64,000 bases of DNA from Sesamum alatum (lineage: Eukaryota > Streptophyta > Magnoliopsida > Lamiales > Pedaliaceae), in contig JACGWO010000002.1 of the NCBI GenBank assembly GCA_034509735.1, forward strand, positions 27,761,636 through 27,825,635. Reading direction: 5' to 3'. Both the position numbers and the translations under genes were made by a program. The notes under the pieces are model-generated. The model was not told where the DNA came from and ran no database searches. It saw nothing but the letters and a program-made list of their open reading frames with translations. Each line of letters opens with the position of its first letter. Position 1 is the stretch's first letter. Of the stretch, positions 44,182 through 55,560 are shown piece after piece.

Positions 44182-45710
44182 ATGTACACCCGATCAAGAG
44201 TCAGGAACGAGAATGCGGGACAAGAAGGACTAGAAGGAGGAGGGGATAATCATGTGCAAGATCACGTCCCAGAGAATCTGCCCACTCGCGATCTTCAGAA
44301 CGAGAGGCAGGAAGACGCTAAGGTCCCGCCTCCGCCCCCAGTCATTTAGATAACTCCAGAGGCACTTCACCAGTTAGTGGAGGATGCATATGCTCAAGCA
44401 GCAGAGAGGGCTATGGCCCAGTATATGGCAGGGCGTGTGTTACCCCCACGACCCCTTGTTATCCTTGCAGAGGTCAAGATGCTCCCTTAGCCCCCGAGGG
44501 TTGCGAGCAGGGGCCTGGGGACGCCCACGAAGGTTTGAACTATGAGGAGGAGGCCAACAGCAGGGCGACACAGCCAAAGGATGACTATTACCTTTCACCT
44601 CCTCGAAGATGCATAGGAGAAAGAGACTAATTCCCACCACCTCCCCAGGGAGGGCATGGAGACAACTATTTCCCCACTCCGCGCCAGGAGGAGGTACCGC
44701 TGATATGGGAAGAGATGTATCGAGATATGGGCTGCCACATTTCTCCTCCACCTAGGTTCCCGAGTCCTTTGAGACCCGGTGGGTACCCAGCGCGGCCCTT
44801 AGCAGTAGCGCCCCTACGACGAAGTCCATTCGCCCCCCACATTTTAGTAGAAGCCATTCATCCCAGGATCGAGATCCCAAGCCTCAGCGAATACAATGGA
44901 GTGGGTGATCCTCAGGCCGACTTGGATCGTTTCCTGGCCAGAGCCGATTTGTTAGACATTAGCGACGCGGCTTATTACAAGTTGTTCTGGACTACCCTTT
45001 CGGGGAAAGCGATGGCTTGGTTTAACCATCTACCCCCGGGAACCATCGAGTCATTCGAGCAGCTTTCCCAGCGCTTCTTGCACCACTTCATGATTAATAG
45101 GCGATATCCCAAAACCACATCGTATTTGTTTACGATAATCCAACAAGAGAACGAAAGCTTTAGGGAGTACGTGCAACGCTTCTCGAAAGCTATTTTGGAA
45201 GTCCCCCACATAAACCCAGAACTTTTGACAAGCATCATGCAATAGAATCTGAGAAGATGTCGATTCAAGGAGTCAATTGCTGGAAAGCCTCCCTCCTCCC
45301 AAGAAGAGTTATTGCTAAGAGCCGAGAAGTATATAAGAATTGAGGAGTCAACAGGTTCGCGATCAACAAATCCATTAAAACGGAGAGCCACTGAGGAGGA
45401 GAAAGGGGTTCCCCCAAGGACAGAAGGAAGTAAGCGTGAACGCAGACATGTGCTCCTGAGGGATTTGGCTCGGTACACCCCTCTAAACGCCCCGCGAACT
45501 CAAATTCTCGCAGTAGTCAAGCAATAAGGGTAGGTGAGATGGCCTTTATCGATGAAGAACAACCCGCAGAGAATGAAGTCTGACAAGTACTGTCATTTCC
45601 ACAGGGATCAAGGCCATAGCATCGAGGAATGCCACTACTTGAAGGACGAGATCGAGAAGTTGATCTGAGGAGGTTACTTAAAAGAATTTGTGGGCAAAGG
45701 AAACAAGAGC
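44182..45710 (+). pseudogene. Ty3/gypsy Gag
   Basis: ATG 44182 opens MYTRSRVRNENAGQEGLEGG and runs to TAG in PVI*ITPEALHQLVEDAYAQA. After frame changes, the core at 44840-45245 reads HPRIEIPSLSEYNGVGDPQA, DLDRFLARADLLDI, LFWTTLSGKAMAWFNHLPPG, SFEQLSQRFLHHF and ENESFREYVQRFSKAILEV, the Retrotrans_gag domain. The frame continues past a stop to RRCRFKESI and EELLLRAEKYIRIEE. The zinc knuckle region YCHFHRDQGHSIEECHYLKD and EIEKLI*GGYLKEFVGKG follow near 45590-45710. At least three stops and frameshifts make it inactive. Confidence 0.85.
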
Positions 45711-45739
45711 CCCAGGAAACCGCCTTTAGAGGCAAGCAC

Positions 45740-45917
45740 ACAGCACCCCGTCTAGAAATGGGAGTAAAGTAGGAAGCAGAGCGAGCTAGTAAGGATAACC
45801 TCCCAACAGCTGGAGTGATTGGGGTTATCTTGGGAGGCCTAGCAGGGGGAGACTTGGGGCGAGCTGCCAACCATGTCATTTTCAGTGAGATCTCAGCAGC
45901 ATCACCAATAGATACAA
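45740..45917 (+). pseudogene. Remnant between gag and RNase H
   Basis: A short frame reads GVIGVILGGLAGGDLGRAAN, resembling the INTIAGG.A.GG start of the protease-region linker of plant gypsy Pol. Protease and reverse transcriptase, normally about 1.5-2 kb, are absent, so an internal deletion lies here. Confidence 0.5.
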
Positions 45918-46200
45918 TAATGAGTCGGAGTATGAGGTACTAAGCGCGGGTGGAAATCTGGCTTGCCCCGCGGGAGCGAAGTGTATGAAGGCGTATAGCG
46001 ACTCCCAACTTGTGGTCAAGCAAGGGAATGGAGATTACAAATCTGAGGGCGAGTAGATGACCAAGTACTTAGCAAACATCCAAGCGTTAAGAACGGAGTT
46101 CGATGAGTTCACCCTAGAATAAATCCCGCGGTCAGACTGAAGAAGCAAACCGGCTCGCTAAGTTGGCTAGCTCATTGGCTCCTTCGGAGAGCAAGGGAAT
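45918..46200 (+). pseudogene. Ty3/gypsy RNase H fragment
   Basis: The frame reads NESEYE, then after changes MKAYSDSQLVVKQGNGDYKS, a stop, MTKYLANIQALRTEFDEFTL and EANRLAKLASSL. This fits plant gypsy RNase H: NEAEYEAL..G...A, ..SDSQLVV.Q..G.Y, M..YL......F..F.L..IPR..N..AD.LA.LAS. It follows gag after only about 200 bp, showing that protease and RT were deleted. No integrase follows; a minisatellite begins at 46227. Confidence 0.8.
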
Positions 46201-46226
46201 AACTCTACTAAGTCAAGAGCGACCCC

Positions 46227-46720
46227 TCACGAGCCCCGAAGCCATAAAAAGGTCATTGTTGATACTTTATTTAACAAGAGAGGGAGACGGCCCCTCACGA
46301 GCCCCGAAGCCAAGGCTTCCTTGAGGCTCATAAAAAGGTTCATTGTTGATACTTTATTTAACAAGAGAGGGGGACGGCCCCTCACGAGCCCCGAAGCCAA
46401 GGCTTCCTTGAGGCACATAAAAAGAAATACCCCGAAGCTATGACTTCCATGAGGCACACAAAAAAATACCCCGAAACTATTGCTTCCTTGAGGCACACGA
46501 GAAAAATGCTCCGAAGCTATTGCTTCCTTGAGGCACATAAAAAATGCCCCGAAGCTATTGCTTTCTTGAGGCACACATAAAAAATACCCCAAAGCTATTG
46601 CTTCCTTGAGGCACACAAAAGAAATGCCTTGAAGCTATTGCTTCTTTGAGGCACACAAAAGAGATGCCCCGAAGCTATTGCTTCCTTGAGGCATATGAAA
46701 GAGAGGCCGAAATTATGCAT
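46227..46720 (+). repeat. Minisatellite in the gypsy element: about nine 40-bp units plus two 86-bp units
   Basis: 'cccgaagctattgcttcctt' followed by 'gaggcacac' recurs near 46305, 46391, 46430, 46470, 46509, 46547, 46587, 46627 and 46667 (period 38-41 bp after the second). Two longer units share 'cattgttgatactttattta' and 'cccctcacgagccccgaagc'. The minus-strand translation repeats MCLKEAIALG-like blocks and is not taken as a gene. It lies between the sense pol remnant and the 3' end of the antisense ORF. Confidence 0.9.
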
Positions 46721-46934
46721 GGGGGCACAAGAAATGGTCAAGCAGGAAGTAATCACATGGGTGAAGTAATGAGTAACTCAAAAACAATGGAATCATAAGC
46801 AACTTAGCATAAGAAGCAATAGAATGTCAAAGTCTGATAACATAGTAAAAGAAAAGTTCAAATTACGAAGTAAAATGGTCGTAAAATCTAAAAGTTCAAA
46901 TGGCGAAGTAAAATGATCGTAACATCTTAACATA

Positions 46935-48352
46935 TAAAATGGAAGATCCTAATTTTTATCCGTTGCAGAAGTGGGAATCCCAGGACAGTCGATTTGAGCT
47001 CCATCAACAGGAATGTCGTCAGCCACCTCGACCTCCCCATCTTCATCACCATCATCGTCTGGAACTTTTGGATCGAGAAAATGCAGTCTTCATCGCCATA
47101 GCAACCGCAATTCCTAAGAGTGGCATGACACTGTCTGATCACCTGGTCGTAAATCTCACTCGCTTTGCCAAGGACGGCTTGGTCGAACTCGTCAGAACCC
47201 ATGTATTTCTCCTTGAAGTCATTCCACACACAATCTCAGTAAATCTTTCCAGGCTCCAACATCAAGAACGTCTGCCCCGAAGCAACCTCTCGGTTGAAGC
47301 TATCTTTCCATTTGACCTGCTCAGCTGAAGCAGCTTTCAGATCCTCCTTGCAGCGACTTAGATCTTTCTTCGCATCTTCAAGGGCATCCTTTAACCGCTG
47401 TATCTCCTTTTCATAGTTTTCTAAGCGCATCTCAGCCACTTTCGAAAGATTGATCACCTGAAAGATTGGAAATTCCCCAACAAAGACTTCAAGAACTAAA
47501 CGAGTTATTTAAAATACATGTATAAAGAAAAACATTTACCCTAGCTGCCTCGGCCTGAAGTAACCTGGTAAGAGTACTACTAGAAAGAGCACCGAGGCGG
47601 GATACATCATAGGGACTCATGAGATCTCTCGACTTCTCGTAAGCAATGTCAAAGTCAGAAGCATCCTAGAAAGATGAAATCCCTCCTTGCCGGTAAGTCC
47701 CGTAAGTGAAGAGTCCTTTCCCGGCTCCATAACAAGGAGGGTCAATTTCACCATCTCGGGTACGCTTAGAGCCACTACCTCCAAGAGGGGGGGAGGAACG
47801 ACCTTCACCTCGTCCCAAGCCACCAGGTGCATCCCTAGCTCGAGTAGGAAGGGAACGCCGACAATCACTTTCCCCCCTCCTCGAGGGGGGGGGAGGAGGG
47901 TTGCGTGACCTTTGAGCATTCTCCCTTTCGCGAGCATTTTCCCTCTCACGGTCTGTCTTGAAGTGTTGAACATCGTGAAGGGTAACTTTGTTTTCTGCAA
48001 GGGACAATAAAGAATTAATGAGATGACAAGGAGAAAAGTTTGTAAGGTGAGGAACAAATAACAAATGACAGAATCAAGTAATGCAATACAAGTAAAAATT
48101 AAAGACTTGACATCAAGAAGTTGGTCAAACAACCCTACCCCAATAAATGACATGCGGAGGTCATAGAGAGGATCAGGCACAAGAGGCGACTCCCCCCAAG
48201 GAGTCGCCAACCCCCAGTCTAGGTCTTTTACATAAAGAAAATTTTTCCTTCCAGAGACCTTTTGAGGAAGCACCCCCCCTCCAAAAATTTACAGCCCACC
48301 ACGGGGGTAGAAATAGAAGTAGGAATCATTGGGGACCTTCCTAAGCGTGAAT
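46935..48352 (-). pseudogene. Gypsy antisense ORF, downstream part
   Basis: Read on the minus strand from 48352: FTLRKVPNDSYFYFYPRGGL, stop, IFGGGVLPQKVSGRKNFLYV, KDLDWGLATPWGES. This matches the 'gypsy type transposon' domain (PF04195 pattern: FSPRGG...KGWKxRFFFV...WGFPTxW). After a probable intron (about 47990-48100) come VTLHDVQHFKTDRERENARE, a Pro/Arg-rich linker, SKRTRDGEIDPPCY and DASDFDIAYEKSRDLMSPYD with LTRLLQAEAAR. After a second intron comes a coiled coil (LSKVAEMRLENYEKEIQRLK...) and FKEKYMGSDEFDQAVLGKAS, EIYDQVIRQC. Such minus-strand ORFs occur near the 3' end of some plant gypsy elements; their role is unknown. Stops and frameshifts suggest decay. It is cut at 48352 by a copia LTR. 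Confidence 0.65.
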
Positions 48353-50344
48353 TGAAAGAAATCGGTGGATCGTCCCGGGAATCGCGCGAATGCGGAAGCA
48401 CGATAAATATAAACATACAAAAATTAAAGCATGCTTTTAATTTAAAAGAACACGCTCAAGGGGTGTGCCCTTGAGGTTCCCGGGCGTTCGGTGTATCTCA
48501 TGATCATAAAGCATGTAAAGAAATCATGGAGGCCATAGAGTTGAAAAATTAAAGCGGGACGAAAAAGTAAAACGAGACCTACCCGTTGTCGTTTTCGTCT
48601 TCAACGGCTACTCGCGTTGTTCCCCGTTTTGCACCGAGATCTCGTTCTTGAGACCCTCCAAATCGTGACACACGATCCACCCACGTATCTTGCACGTCGT
48701 GCTAGCAACGAACAAGTGTATAATTTTTGGAGTGGATGAATCAACAACACGTTATCAATTAACGGTATTGATTCATCTAAGTTCTAATGTTCCAAGAACA
48801 AAAGAACTAAGAAAAATATTTTCATGTAGAGAGAGAGGGGGCGGACGAGAGGTGAGGAGGAGAGAGATGAGTGTGTGTTGTGTGTGTTTTCAAGAATCAT
48901 CATCCTTCAATTGTTTGGAGGCTAGAGGTTTATATAGAGGAGGAGTTTAATCCTCTTTAAACTCCAACTCTAAGAACTCTAATTTGACTAGGATTTTGAC
49001 CTAGTCAAAGTCCTAGTCAAACTAGTGTTTGACCTAGTCAAACAAATCCTAGCCTTCCATCTCCCCTTTCCATCTCAACCATTGATTTTAATTTAATGGA
49101 ATATTTAAATCCCATTAAATATTCCAAAAGGCTAAAAGAATAAATATAATATAATAAATATTAATATTTATTCTAAGCCCATTAAATCAACCCTTTAATA
49201 AATCATATTTATTAATTTAATTCCCTTTATCAAATAGAAGGAATTAATTTCTCCAAGAAAATATAGGACCCGATTAAATCTAATTTAATCATTCATTTAC
49301 TCCAATATTTAATTCCAAATTAAATACTAAGTGTGTGTGGATAGTGTGTGACTCTTTAGGTTCACCATTCAGCTAGACTTGGTCGAATTCCTAGAATCCG
49401 CCCGTTACCATGGGTGGCCATCTAGCAACGGTCCATGGCACTAGAGACTAGGTGAAATAATTGGGGATGAACATTTAGGTTCTAACAACACACTTGTCCT
49501 TCTGTCTTCGGTCTCATCACTTAGGGTCTAGGGCACGGAAAATGCAGTTACCCATTTTGGACCTAAGGGTCGGTCTGTCCTTACTAAACGCCGCAAGGGA
49601 AACCTTCCCTTCTGTTCAGTTACTGTGGCCACAGATTTTAGGGACAAGACAAAGAGCATACATGAGACTCAACTGTCAATACCTCTTGACAGGAGACAGA
49701 TCCTTTCTTGGAAACTACTGTCACTTTGTACACCCGAGCTGCACTAGACATGGCTTATGACTACTCAAGAGTATTTTGGCAATCTCTCACCATATCTAAG
49801 ATACAGACCTGATGCACAGGTAAACTCAGCAGTTCCTCAAGTCAAAGGACTTGGCCTGTACCGTTGGAACCGGGAATACACGTCATACCTTGCTGACCAT
49901 ACTCAAGGTCCTCCGTAAGACGGTTCCCGCGAGTCACCTCACTCAGCTACTTCCTAGCATGCTGACCCACTAACACTGCTTAGACGACCTTCGTCACCCG
50001 TCGATGAAATACGACAGCAGATGCTTAGTGCAAATCTCAAAGGGAATCCCGGTACCCATTTTCGGGATTCCTTGACTTGGAGATTTCCGGACTGATTCGG
50101 TAAGACTGATTTCATGGACCTACCTCCAAGCGTAGTCCCAGTCCCCGAAATTGTTTCACAGTCCGTGGGCTTTGTTTGCGTAGTGAACAGAAATGTAAAT
50201 GCAGATAAGTGAACGTAAACAAAGTATTGTCATATGAATTTTCACTTCTTTATTCATAAATGTTTTATCAAATACCAAAGAATTGTCTAGACATAGGTTA
50301 CATATTCCTGCCAAAATTGGCTTAAGTGGTCACCTATTCTAACA
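48353..50344 (-). mobile_element. Complete copia 3' LTR, element F, subfamily A, minus strand
   Basis: The LTR is 1992 bp, on the minus strand from TGTTAGAATAGGTGACC (50344) to TTTCA (48353). The polypurine tract (AGTGGGAGAT on the minus strand) adjoins at 50345. It includes the hairpin block near 49400-49445, GTCAA clusters at 48975-49045 and a TATA-like 'tataaacc' near 48930. It interrupts the gypsy antisense ORF. Confidence 0.9.
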
Positions 50345-50360
50345 ATCTCCCACTTGACCT

Positions 50361-51715
50361 TTAAAGCCAATTGCCCATATGCTTAATCCCCATCTTCTCA
50401 AGATGTTGCGTATGAGCGCTCTGCGACATAGGCTTTGTCAGTGGGTCTGCTGTGTTGTCTGTCGAGTTGACTCGGTCCATCCGGACGTCACCTCTTCCTA
50501 CCATTTCTCTAAGAAGATGGTAGCGTCTAAGAATGTGTTTGGAACGGTGATGAGATCTCGGTTCCTTTGCTTGCGCTATTGCGCCGTTGTTATCACAGAA
50601 GATGACAACAGGCTCGGCGATGCTAGGCACCACACCCAACTCTTGGATGTAGTTTCTCATCCAAACCGCTTCCTTAGCAGCTTCTGAAGCTGCTATGTAT
50701 TCAGCCTCTGTGGTGGAGTCAGCAATGGTTGCTTGCTTGGAACTTTTCCAAGCTACTACTCCTCCATTGAGTTTGAATACGTACCCCGATTGAGACTTGG
50801 CATCATCGTCATCAGACTGGAAGCTAGCGTCGCTAAAGCCTTCCAGAATTAGTTCTCCATTGCCATAGACTAGGAACATGTCCTTAGTCCTCCTTAGGTA
50901 CTTAAGGATGCCCTTAACAACATTCCAATGTGCCTCTCCTACGCAGGACTGGTATCTGCTTGTCACGCTCAAAGCGTATGCAATGTCAGGCCTAGTGCAG
51001 TGAACCGCATATTGTATGCTACCTACGGCAGAAGCATAGGGGATGCCCTTCATCCTTTCAAGTTCCTCATCAGTCTGTGGGGACTGTTTCTTGGATAACT
51101 TGATCCCATGCCTCATTGGAAGGAATCCTTGTTTGGAGTTGTCCATTCGATATCTCTTTAGGACTTTCTCCATATACGAGTTTTGGGTGAGTCCTAACAT
51201 CCTTTTAGATCTGTCCCTGACAATCTGGATGCCTAGGATGTAGGAGGCTTCACCCAAGTCCTTCATGGAAAACTGGGTTGACAACCATGCTTTTGTGTTT
51301 CCTAACATTCTAACGTCATTACCAATGAGCAGAATGTCATCCACATAAAGCACTAGGAACACTATTGAGCTCCCACTGACCTTCTTGTATACACAAGGGT
51401 CGGATTCATTTTTGATGAAGTCATAACCTCGTATTACTTCATCAAAGCGAATGTTCCAACTTCGGGAGGCTTGTTTGAGGCCATAGATGGACTTCTGGAG
51501 ATGACAGACTTTCTGCTCTTCTCCAGTGACCGTGAAACCCTGCGGCTGATCCATATAGATCTCTTCTTCAACGAAACCGTTGAGGAAGGCCGTTTTCACG
51601 TCCATCTGCCATATCTCATAGTCATATTATGCTGCTATGGCGAGCAGAATCCGAATGGATTTAGCCATGGCCACTGGCGAGTAGGTATCCTCAAAATCCC
51701 GAAGAAGGGTGCTTG
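50361..51715 (-). pseudogene. Copia reverse transcriptase and RNase H, element F
   Basis: A 414-codon open frame (51605 to 50361) is the longest in the window. It starts inside RT at MDVKTAFLNGFVEEEIYMDQ, continues KSIYGLKQASRSWN, shows the catalytic YVDDILLIGND, FSMKDLGEASYILGI, GSIQYAVHCTRPDIAYAL and then RNase H with FSDASFQSD, STTEAEYIAAS, IFCDNNGAIA and DPLTKPM. Upstream, RDFEDTYSPVAMAKSIRILL runs to a TAA replacing the Trp of AAWYDYEIWQ, so the catalytic polyprotein is interrupted. The element ends at 51715 within RT; gag, integrase and 5' LTR are absent. It is the best-preserved copia pol here. Confidence 0.93.
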
Positions 51716-51716
51716 A

Positions 51717-52195
51717 TCCTATCACCTACACAAGGGAGAAAGAGGGTGAACACAAAAGAGGGATTAACTTTGCTATCAAGAGCGTGAAACTCCTTAAAAC
51801 TCATACAACTATGGCAATTTTCAATATCCATGAAGCGGCAACGAGATTTGGATTGAGGGGTAGACGATGACTCAGTTCCATCAACACCAGACTCATCTAA
51901 ATTCTCCTCAAGAGGGGCAAGAAGACGGACAACCTCATTTGAACTAGATCATATAGAAAAATTTAGCGAATCGAAAGGACACACGGGTAAGTTCCTAATC
52001 GCTTCGATAACCTCGAGATCGAAATCCGCATCATCGGCAAGAGCAGGAGACACGACAAGGGTGTGGAGAGGCCCTCGGCCGAAACCCGGTCGAGGCATAG
52101 TGCCTCGGTCGGGCCCTGGTCAAGGTGCCTCACCTCGACCAGATCCTGGTTATGGCGACGCGCCTCGACCAGATTTGGGTTTGTAGCAATCAAGT
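51717..52195 (-). pseudogene. Gypsy antisense ORF, upstream (5') part
   Basis: ATG near 52193 opens MIATNPNLVEARRHNQDLVE, followed by a Leu/Asp/Gln-rich repeat-like stretch. In a second frame DLEVIEAIRNLPVCPFDS, NEVVRLLAPLEENLDESGVD, SKSRCRFMDIENCHSCMSFK and DSKVNPSFVFTLFLPCVGDR follow, stopping at the copia fragment at 51715. The rest of this antisense gene resumes at 48352. Domain order (acidic start, charged linker, PF04195-like region, coiled coil) is typical of these ORFs. Frame changes suggest it is broken or spliced. Confidence 0.55.
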
Positions 52196-52768
52196 CTTTC
52201 GACTTGGTAGCCTCTCGCCAAACCTAGATAGAGACATGGTGTGCATGTGACTGCCGTAGTCCCTAAAGTCCAAGGACTAATTTCGTACTGTCGGAATCGG
52301 GAATACAAGTCATACTGACCAACCTACTTAAGGTCTCCCATATGACGATTCCCGCATGTCACCTCGGTCGACCGACACTGAGCTAGCTAACCCAATAATA
52401 TTGCATAGATGATCCTCATCACTTTTCGATGAAATGCGATTGCAATTATTTAGTGCAAATCTCAAATAGATCCTCGATACCCAATCTCGAGGTCCTTCAC
52501 TTGGAGTATTTTAGATCGATCCACAAAAGTTGATTTCATGACTGCCAACCTACGCGCAGTCCAACTTTTTGAATTAACAGTTCTAGTTTGTGGGCTTTGC
52601 TTGTACATTGAACAGTTATAGGTATTGAACAGTAAGTGAACACAATCAAAGTATAAATCCTGTAACTGAACATCACTTTTATTCAAAATAAATTATTTAT
52701 ACCACGAATGTTAGAAATAGGTTACATAACCCTATAACTAGTTTGCGTCACGATCACATATTCTAACG
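52196..52768 (-). mobile_element. Truncated copia 3' LTR, element G
   Basis: On the minus strand it starts at 'cgttagaatatgtgatcg' (52768), next to the polypurine tract at 52769-52779. It follows the LTR U3 for about 570 bp through 'ttggagatttccagactga'-like sequence, then stops at the gypsy segment. Many substitutions make this an older copy than F. Confidence 0.8.
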
Positions 52769-54150
52769 ATCTCCCACTTGACCTAAAGCCAATCATCCAT
52801 ATGCTTCAAACCCATCTTCTCAAGATGCTGCATATGAGCGATCTATGACATGGGCTTTGTCAAAGGATCTGCTGTATTATCTGCGGAGCTGACTCGATCC
52901 ATCCGAATGTCACCTCTTCCTACCATCTCCCTCAATAGGTGGTAGCGTCTAAGTATGTGCTTGGATCGGTGATGAGATCTCGGTTCCTTTGCTTGCGATA
53001 TGGCCCCGTTGTTTATCACAGCAGATAACTACTGGCTCGGCAATGCTAGGCACCACACCCAACTCTTAGATGTAGTTTGTCATCCAAACCGCTTCCTGGG
53101 CAGTTTCTGAAGTTGCTATGTATTCAGCCTCAGTAGTAGAATCGGTTGTGGTATCTTGCTTGGAACTTTTCCAAGATACCACTCCACCATTAAGTTGAAC
53201 ACATAGCCCGTCTGTGACTTGGCATCGTTATCGTCTGACTGGAAGCTAGCGTCACTAAAACTTTTCGTATCAACTCTCCACCACCGTAGACCAAGAACAT
53301 ATCCTTAGTCCTCCTTAGATACTAAGGATACTCTTGCCTGCAATCCAATGTGCCTCACCTGCATAGGACTGATATCTGTCGGTTACACCCAAAGCGTAAG
53401 TGACATTAGGCCTAGTGCAGTGAACGACATACTGGATGCTGCCTACGGTAGAACATAGGGAATGTCCTTTATCCTCTCAAACTCCTCATCAGTCTTGGAA
53501 CACTGCTTCTTTGATACCTTGATCCCATGTCTCATGGGAAGGAAACCTCGTTTGGAGTTATCCATCTTGAATTTTTTCAGGATTTTCTCAACATATGAGT
53601 TTTGGGTCATTCCTAACATTCTTTCAGATCTGTCCCTTACAATCTGGATGCCTAGAGTGTAGGAGGCTGTACCCAAATCCTTCATGGAGAATTGAGTAGA
53701 CAATCATACTTTTGTGTCACCTAACATTATGACATCATTGCCAATGAGCAGAATGTCGTCCACATAAAGTACTAGAAATACTACTGAGCTCCCATTGACC
53801 CTCTTATATACACAAAGGTCACATTCATTCTTGATGAATCATATCCCCGTATGACTTCAATAAAATGAATGTTCCAACTTCGGGATGCTTGCTTGAGGCC
53901 TTAGATGGACTTTTGGAGATGGCAGACTTTCTGCTCTTCTCCAACAACAGTGAATCCCTCTTGCTGATCCATATAGATCTCTTCCTCAACGAAACCATTA
54001 AGGAATGCCATTTTCACGTCCATCTGCCATATTTCATAGTCATACCATGCGACTATGGCAAACATTATCCGAATGGACTTAGCCATGGCTACCGACGAGT
54101 AGGTGTCCTCAAAGTCGACCCCGGGTCATTGAGTGTAGCCTTTCACCACT
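52769..54150 (-). pseudogene. Copia RT and RNase H, element G
   Basis: From 54150 leftward on the minus strand: TYSSVAMAKSIRI, WYDYEIWQMDVKMAFLNGFV, EEEIYMDQQEGFTVVGEEQK, HLQKSI with a stop for Tyr, GLKQASRSWNIHF, then after frameshifts LVLYVDDILLIGND (catalytic YVDD intact) and FSMKDLGTASYTLGIQIVRD to IPYVLP. RNase H (about 52790-53260) is broken by several frameshifts but shows FSDASFQSD and the D-PLTKPM-like end. It parallels element F with about five frame lesions. Confidence 0.85.
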
Positions 54151-55560
54151 AGCCTAACTTTGAAGGTAGTTACTTCTCCATCAGCACCAAGTTTATGCTT
54201 ATAGACCCATTTACACCCGATAGGTTTGATACCTTTGGGAGGGTCCACAAGCGTCCATACTTGGTTTGTGATCATGGAGTCCATTTCGGCTTTCATAACT
54301 TCAAGCCATTTCCCTTAGTTGATATCCGACATTGCATCCCCGTGTGTCTTAGGATCATTATCCAATTGACAAGTCATGCCTAAGTAGCCATACCTCTCGG
54401 GAGGACGTGGCACTCTTGCTGACCTATAAAGGACTGGAACATAAGAGGGAACGACAGACGCAGATAAAACAGGAGCTGGCGGTTCTGGTACTGTGGTTGG
54501 CTCCTCGGGAGTCTGTTTGGCATGCTGGGCCTGAAGATGTTGTCCAACATGTTGAGCCTTGCGAGGCTACTCAATCCGTCGGGTACTTAACCTAAAACCT
54601 CTTAACGTAACATCTGTAGCTCCTGGCGTTGATGACTGATGTGTCTCGCTTGATTCCTCAAGGAGTAGTTCATCACGTTGGGAATCCGATGGAAAACCCT
54701 TCTCCAAGATTACTGCATTCCTCGAAACAAATACCTTTTGTTAAGAGGGGTCATAAAAGTAATAACCTGCAGTTTTCTTTGGATAGCCAACGAACATGCA
54801 CAAGCTAAACCTCGATTCTAGCTTGTCTCCCACTAACCTCTTGACGTATGCAGGGCTACCCCATACTCTCAAGTATTTGTAGGACGCTGACTTGCCGTGC
54901 CATATCTCATATGGTGTCTGGATACAACACTGGATAGCGCCATGTTTAACAACTTGGTTGTTGTTTCGGGTGCATAGCCCCAGAAACACAAGGGCAATTC
55001 GATAAAATTCATCATGAATCGAACCATGTCTAACAGGGTTCAACCTCTCAGAGACTCCATTTAATTGAAGTGTCTCGGGAGGTGTCCATTTAATGATTAC
55101 ACCATTTTCTTTTAGATAATTGAGAAATTCACCACTCAAGTACTCACCACCTCAGTCTGACCGTAGGACTTTAATTTTGCAATCGGTTTGGTTCTCAACT
55201 TCAAGTCTAAAGTCTTTAAACCTCACAAGAGCTTCATACTTGTACTCATCAGGTAAACATAACCATACCGTGAGTGATCATCTGTGAAGGTTATGAAGTA
55301 AGAGAAACCACCCCCTAGCTTGAGTACTTAGTGGTCTACACACGTCCATATGAACCAAGTCCAACAGACCGGCGGCAAGCATGCTTTGTCTAACAAAGGG
55401 CTTGTTGGTCATTTTTCCTTTCAGACAGGATTCACAGGTTGGTAGATCACTCAAGTCGCCCACCTCTAGATTCTAGAGTCTACCAATCTTTTAATCCTGT
55501 CTTGAGAGATGTGATCTAGCCTTCCATGCCACAACTGTGCGTTCTAAAGATTATCTAATT
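54151..55560 (-). pseudogene. Copia integrase, element G
   Basis: On the minus strand, DLSDLPTCESCLKGKMTNKP carries the Cys pair of the zinc site (about 55410-55460). LLDLVHMDVCRPLSTQA holds the first catalytic Asp. Near 55140-55160, LRSD is followed by a stop and GGE, the second Asp. At 54741-55139, LNYLKENGVIIKWTPPETLQ, LNGVSERLNPV (catalytic Glu), PYEIWHGKSASYKYLRVWGS and YVKRLVGDKL, FVGYPKKTAGYYFYDPS follow. The C-terminal linker region (54380-54730) contains frameshifts. Confidence 0.87.

Noticed and set aside
46227..46616. Minus-strand ORF with repeated MCLKEAIALG-like blocks
   Set aside because: It is the translation of the 40-bp minisatellite. The period is near a multiple of three in places only, and no independent evidence supports a protein.
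46227..46720. CRISPR-like array
   Set aside because: Units are contiguous with no unique spacers, and the context is a plant gypsy element.
50379..50687. Plus-strand ORF opposite the copia RNase H
   Set aside because: It is antisense to a well-supported RNase H frame and has no recognisable domain.
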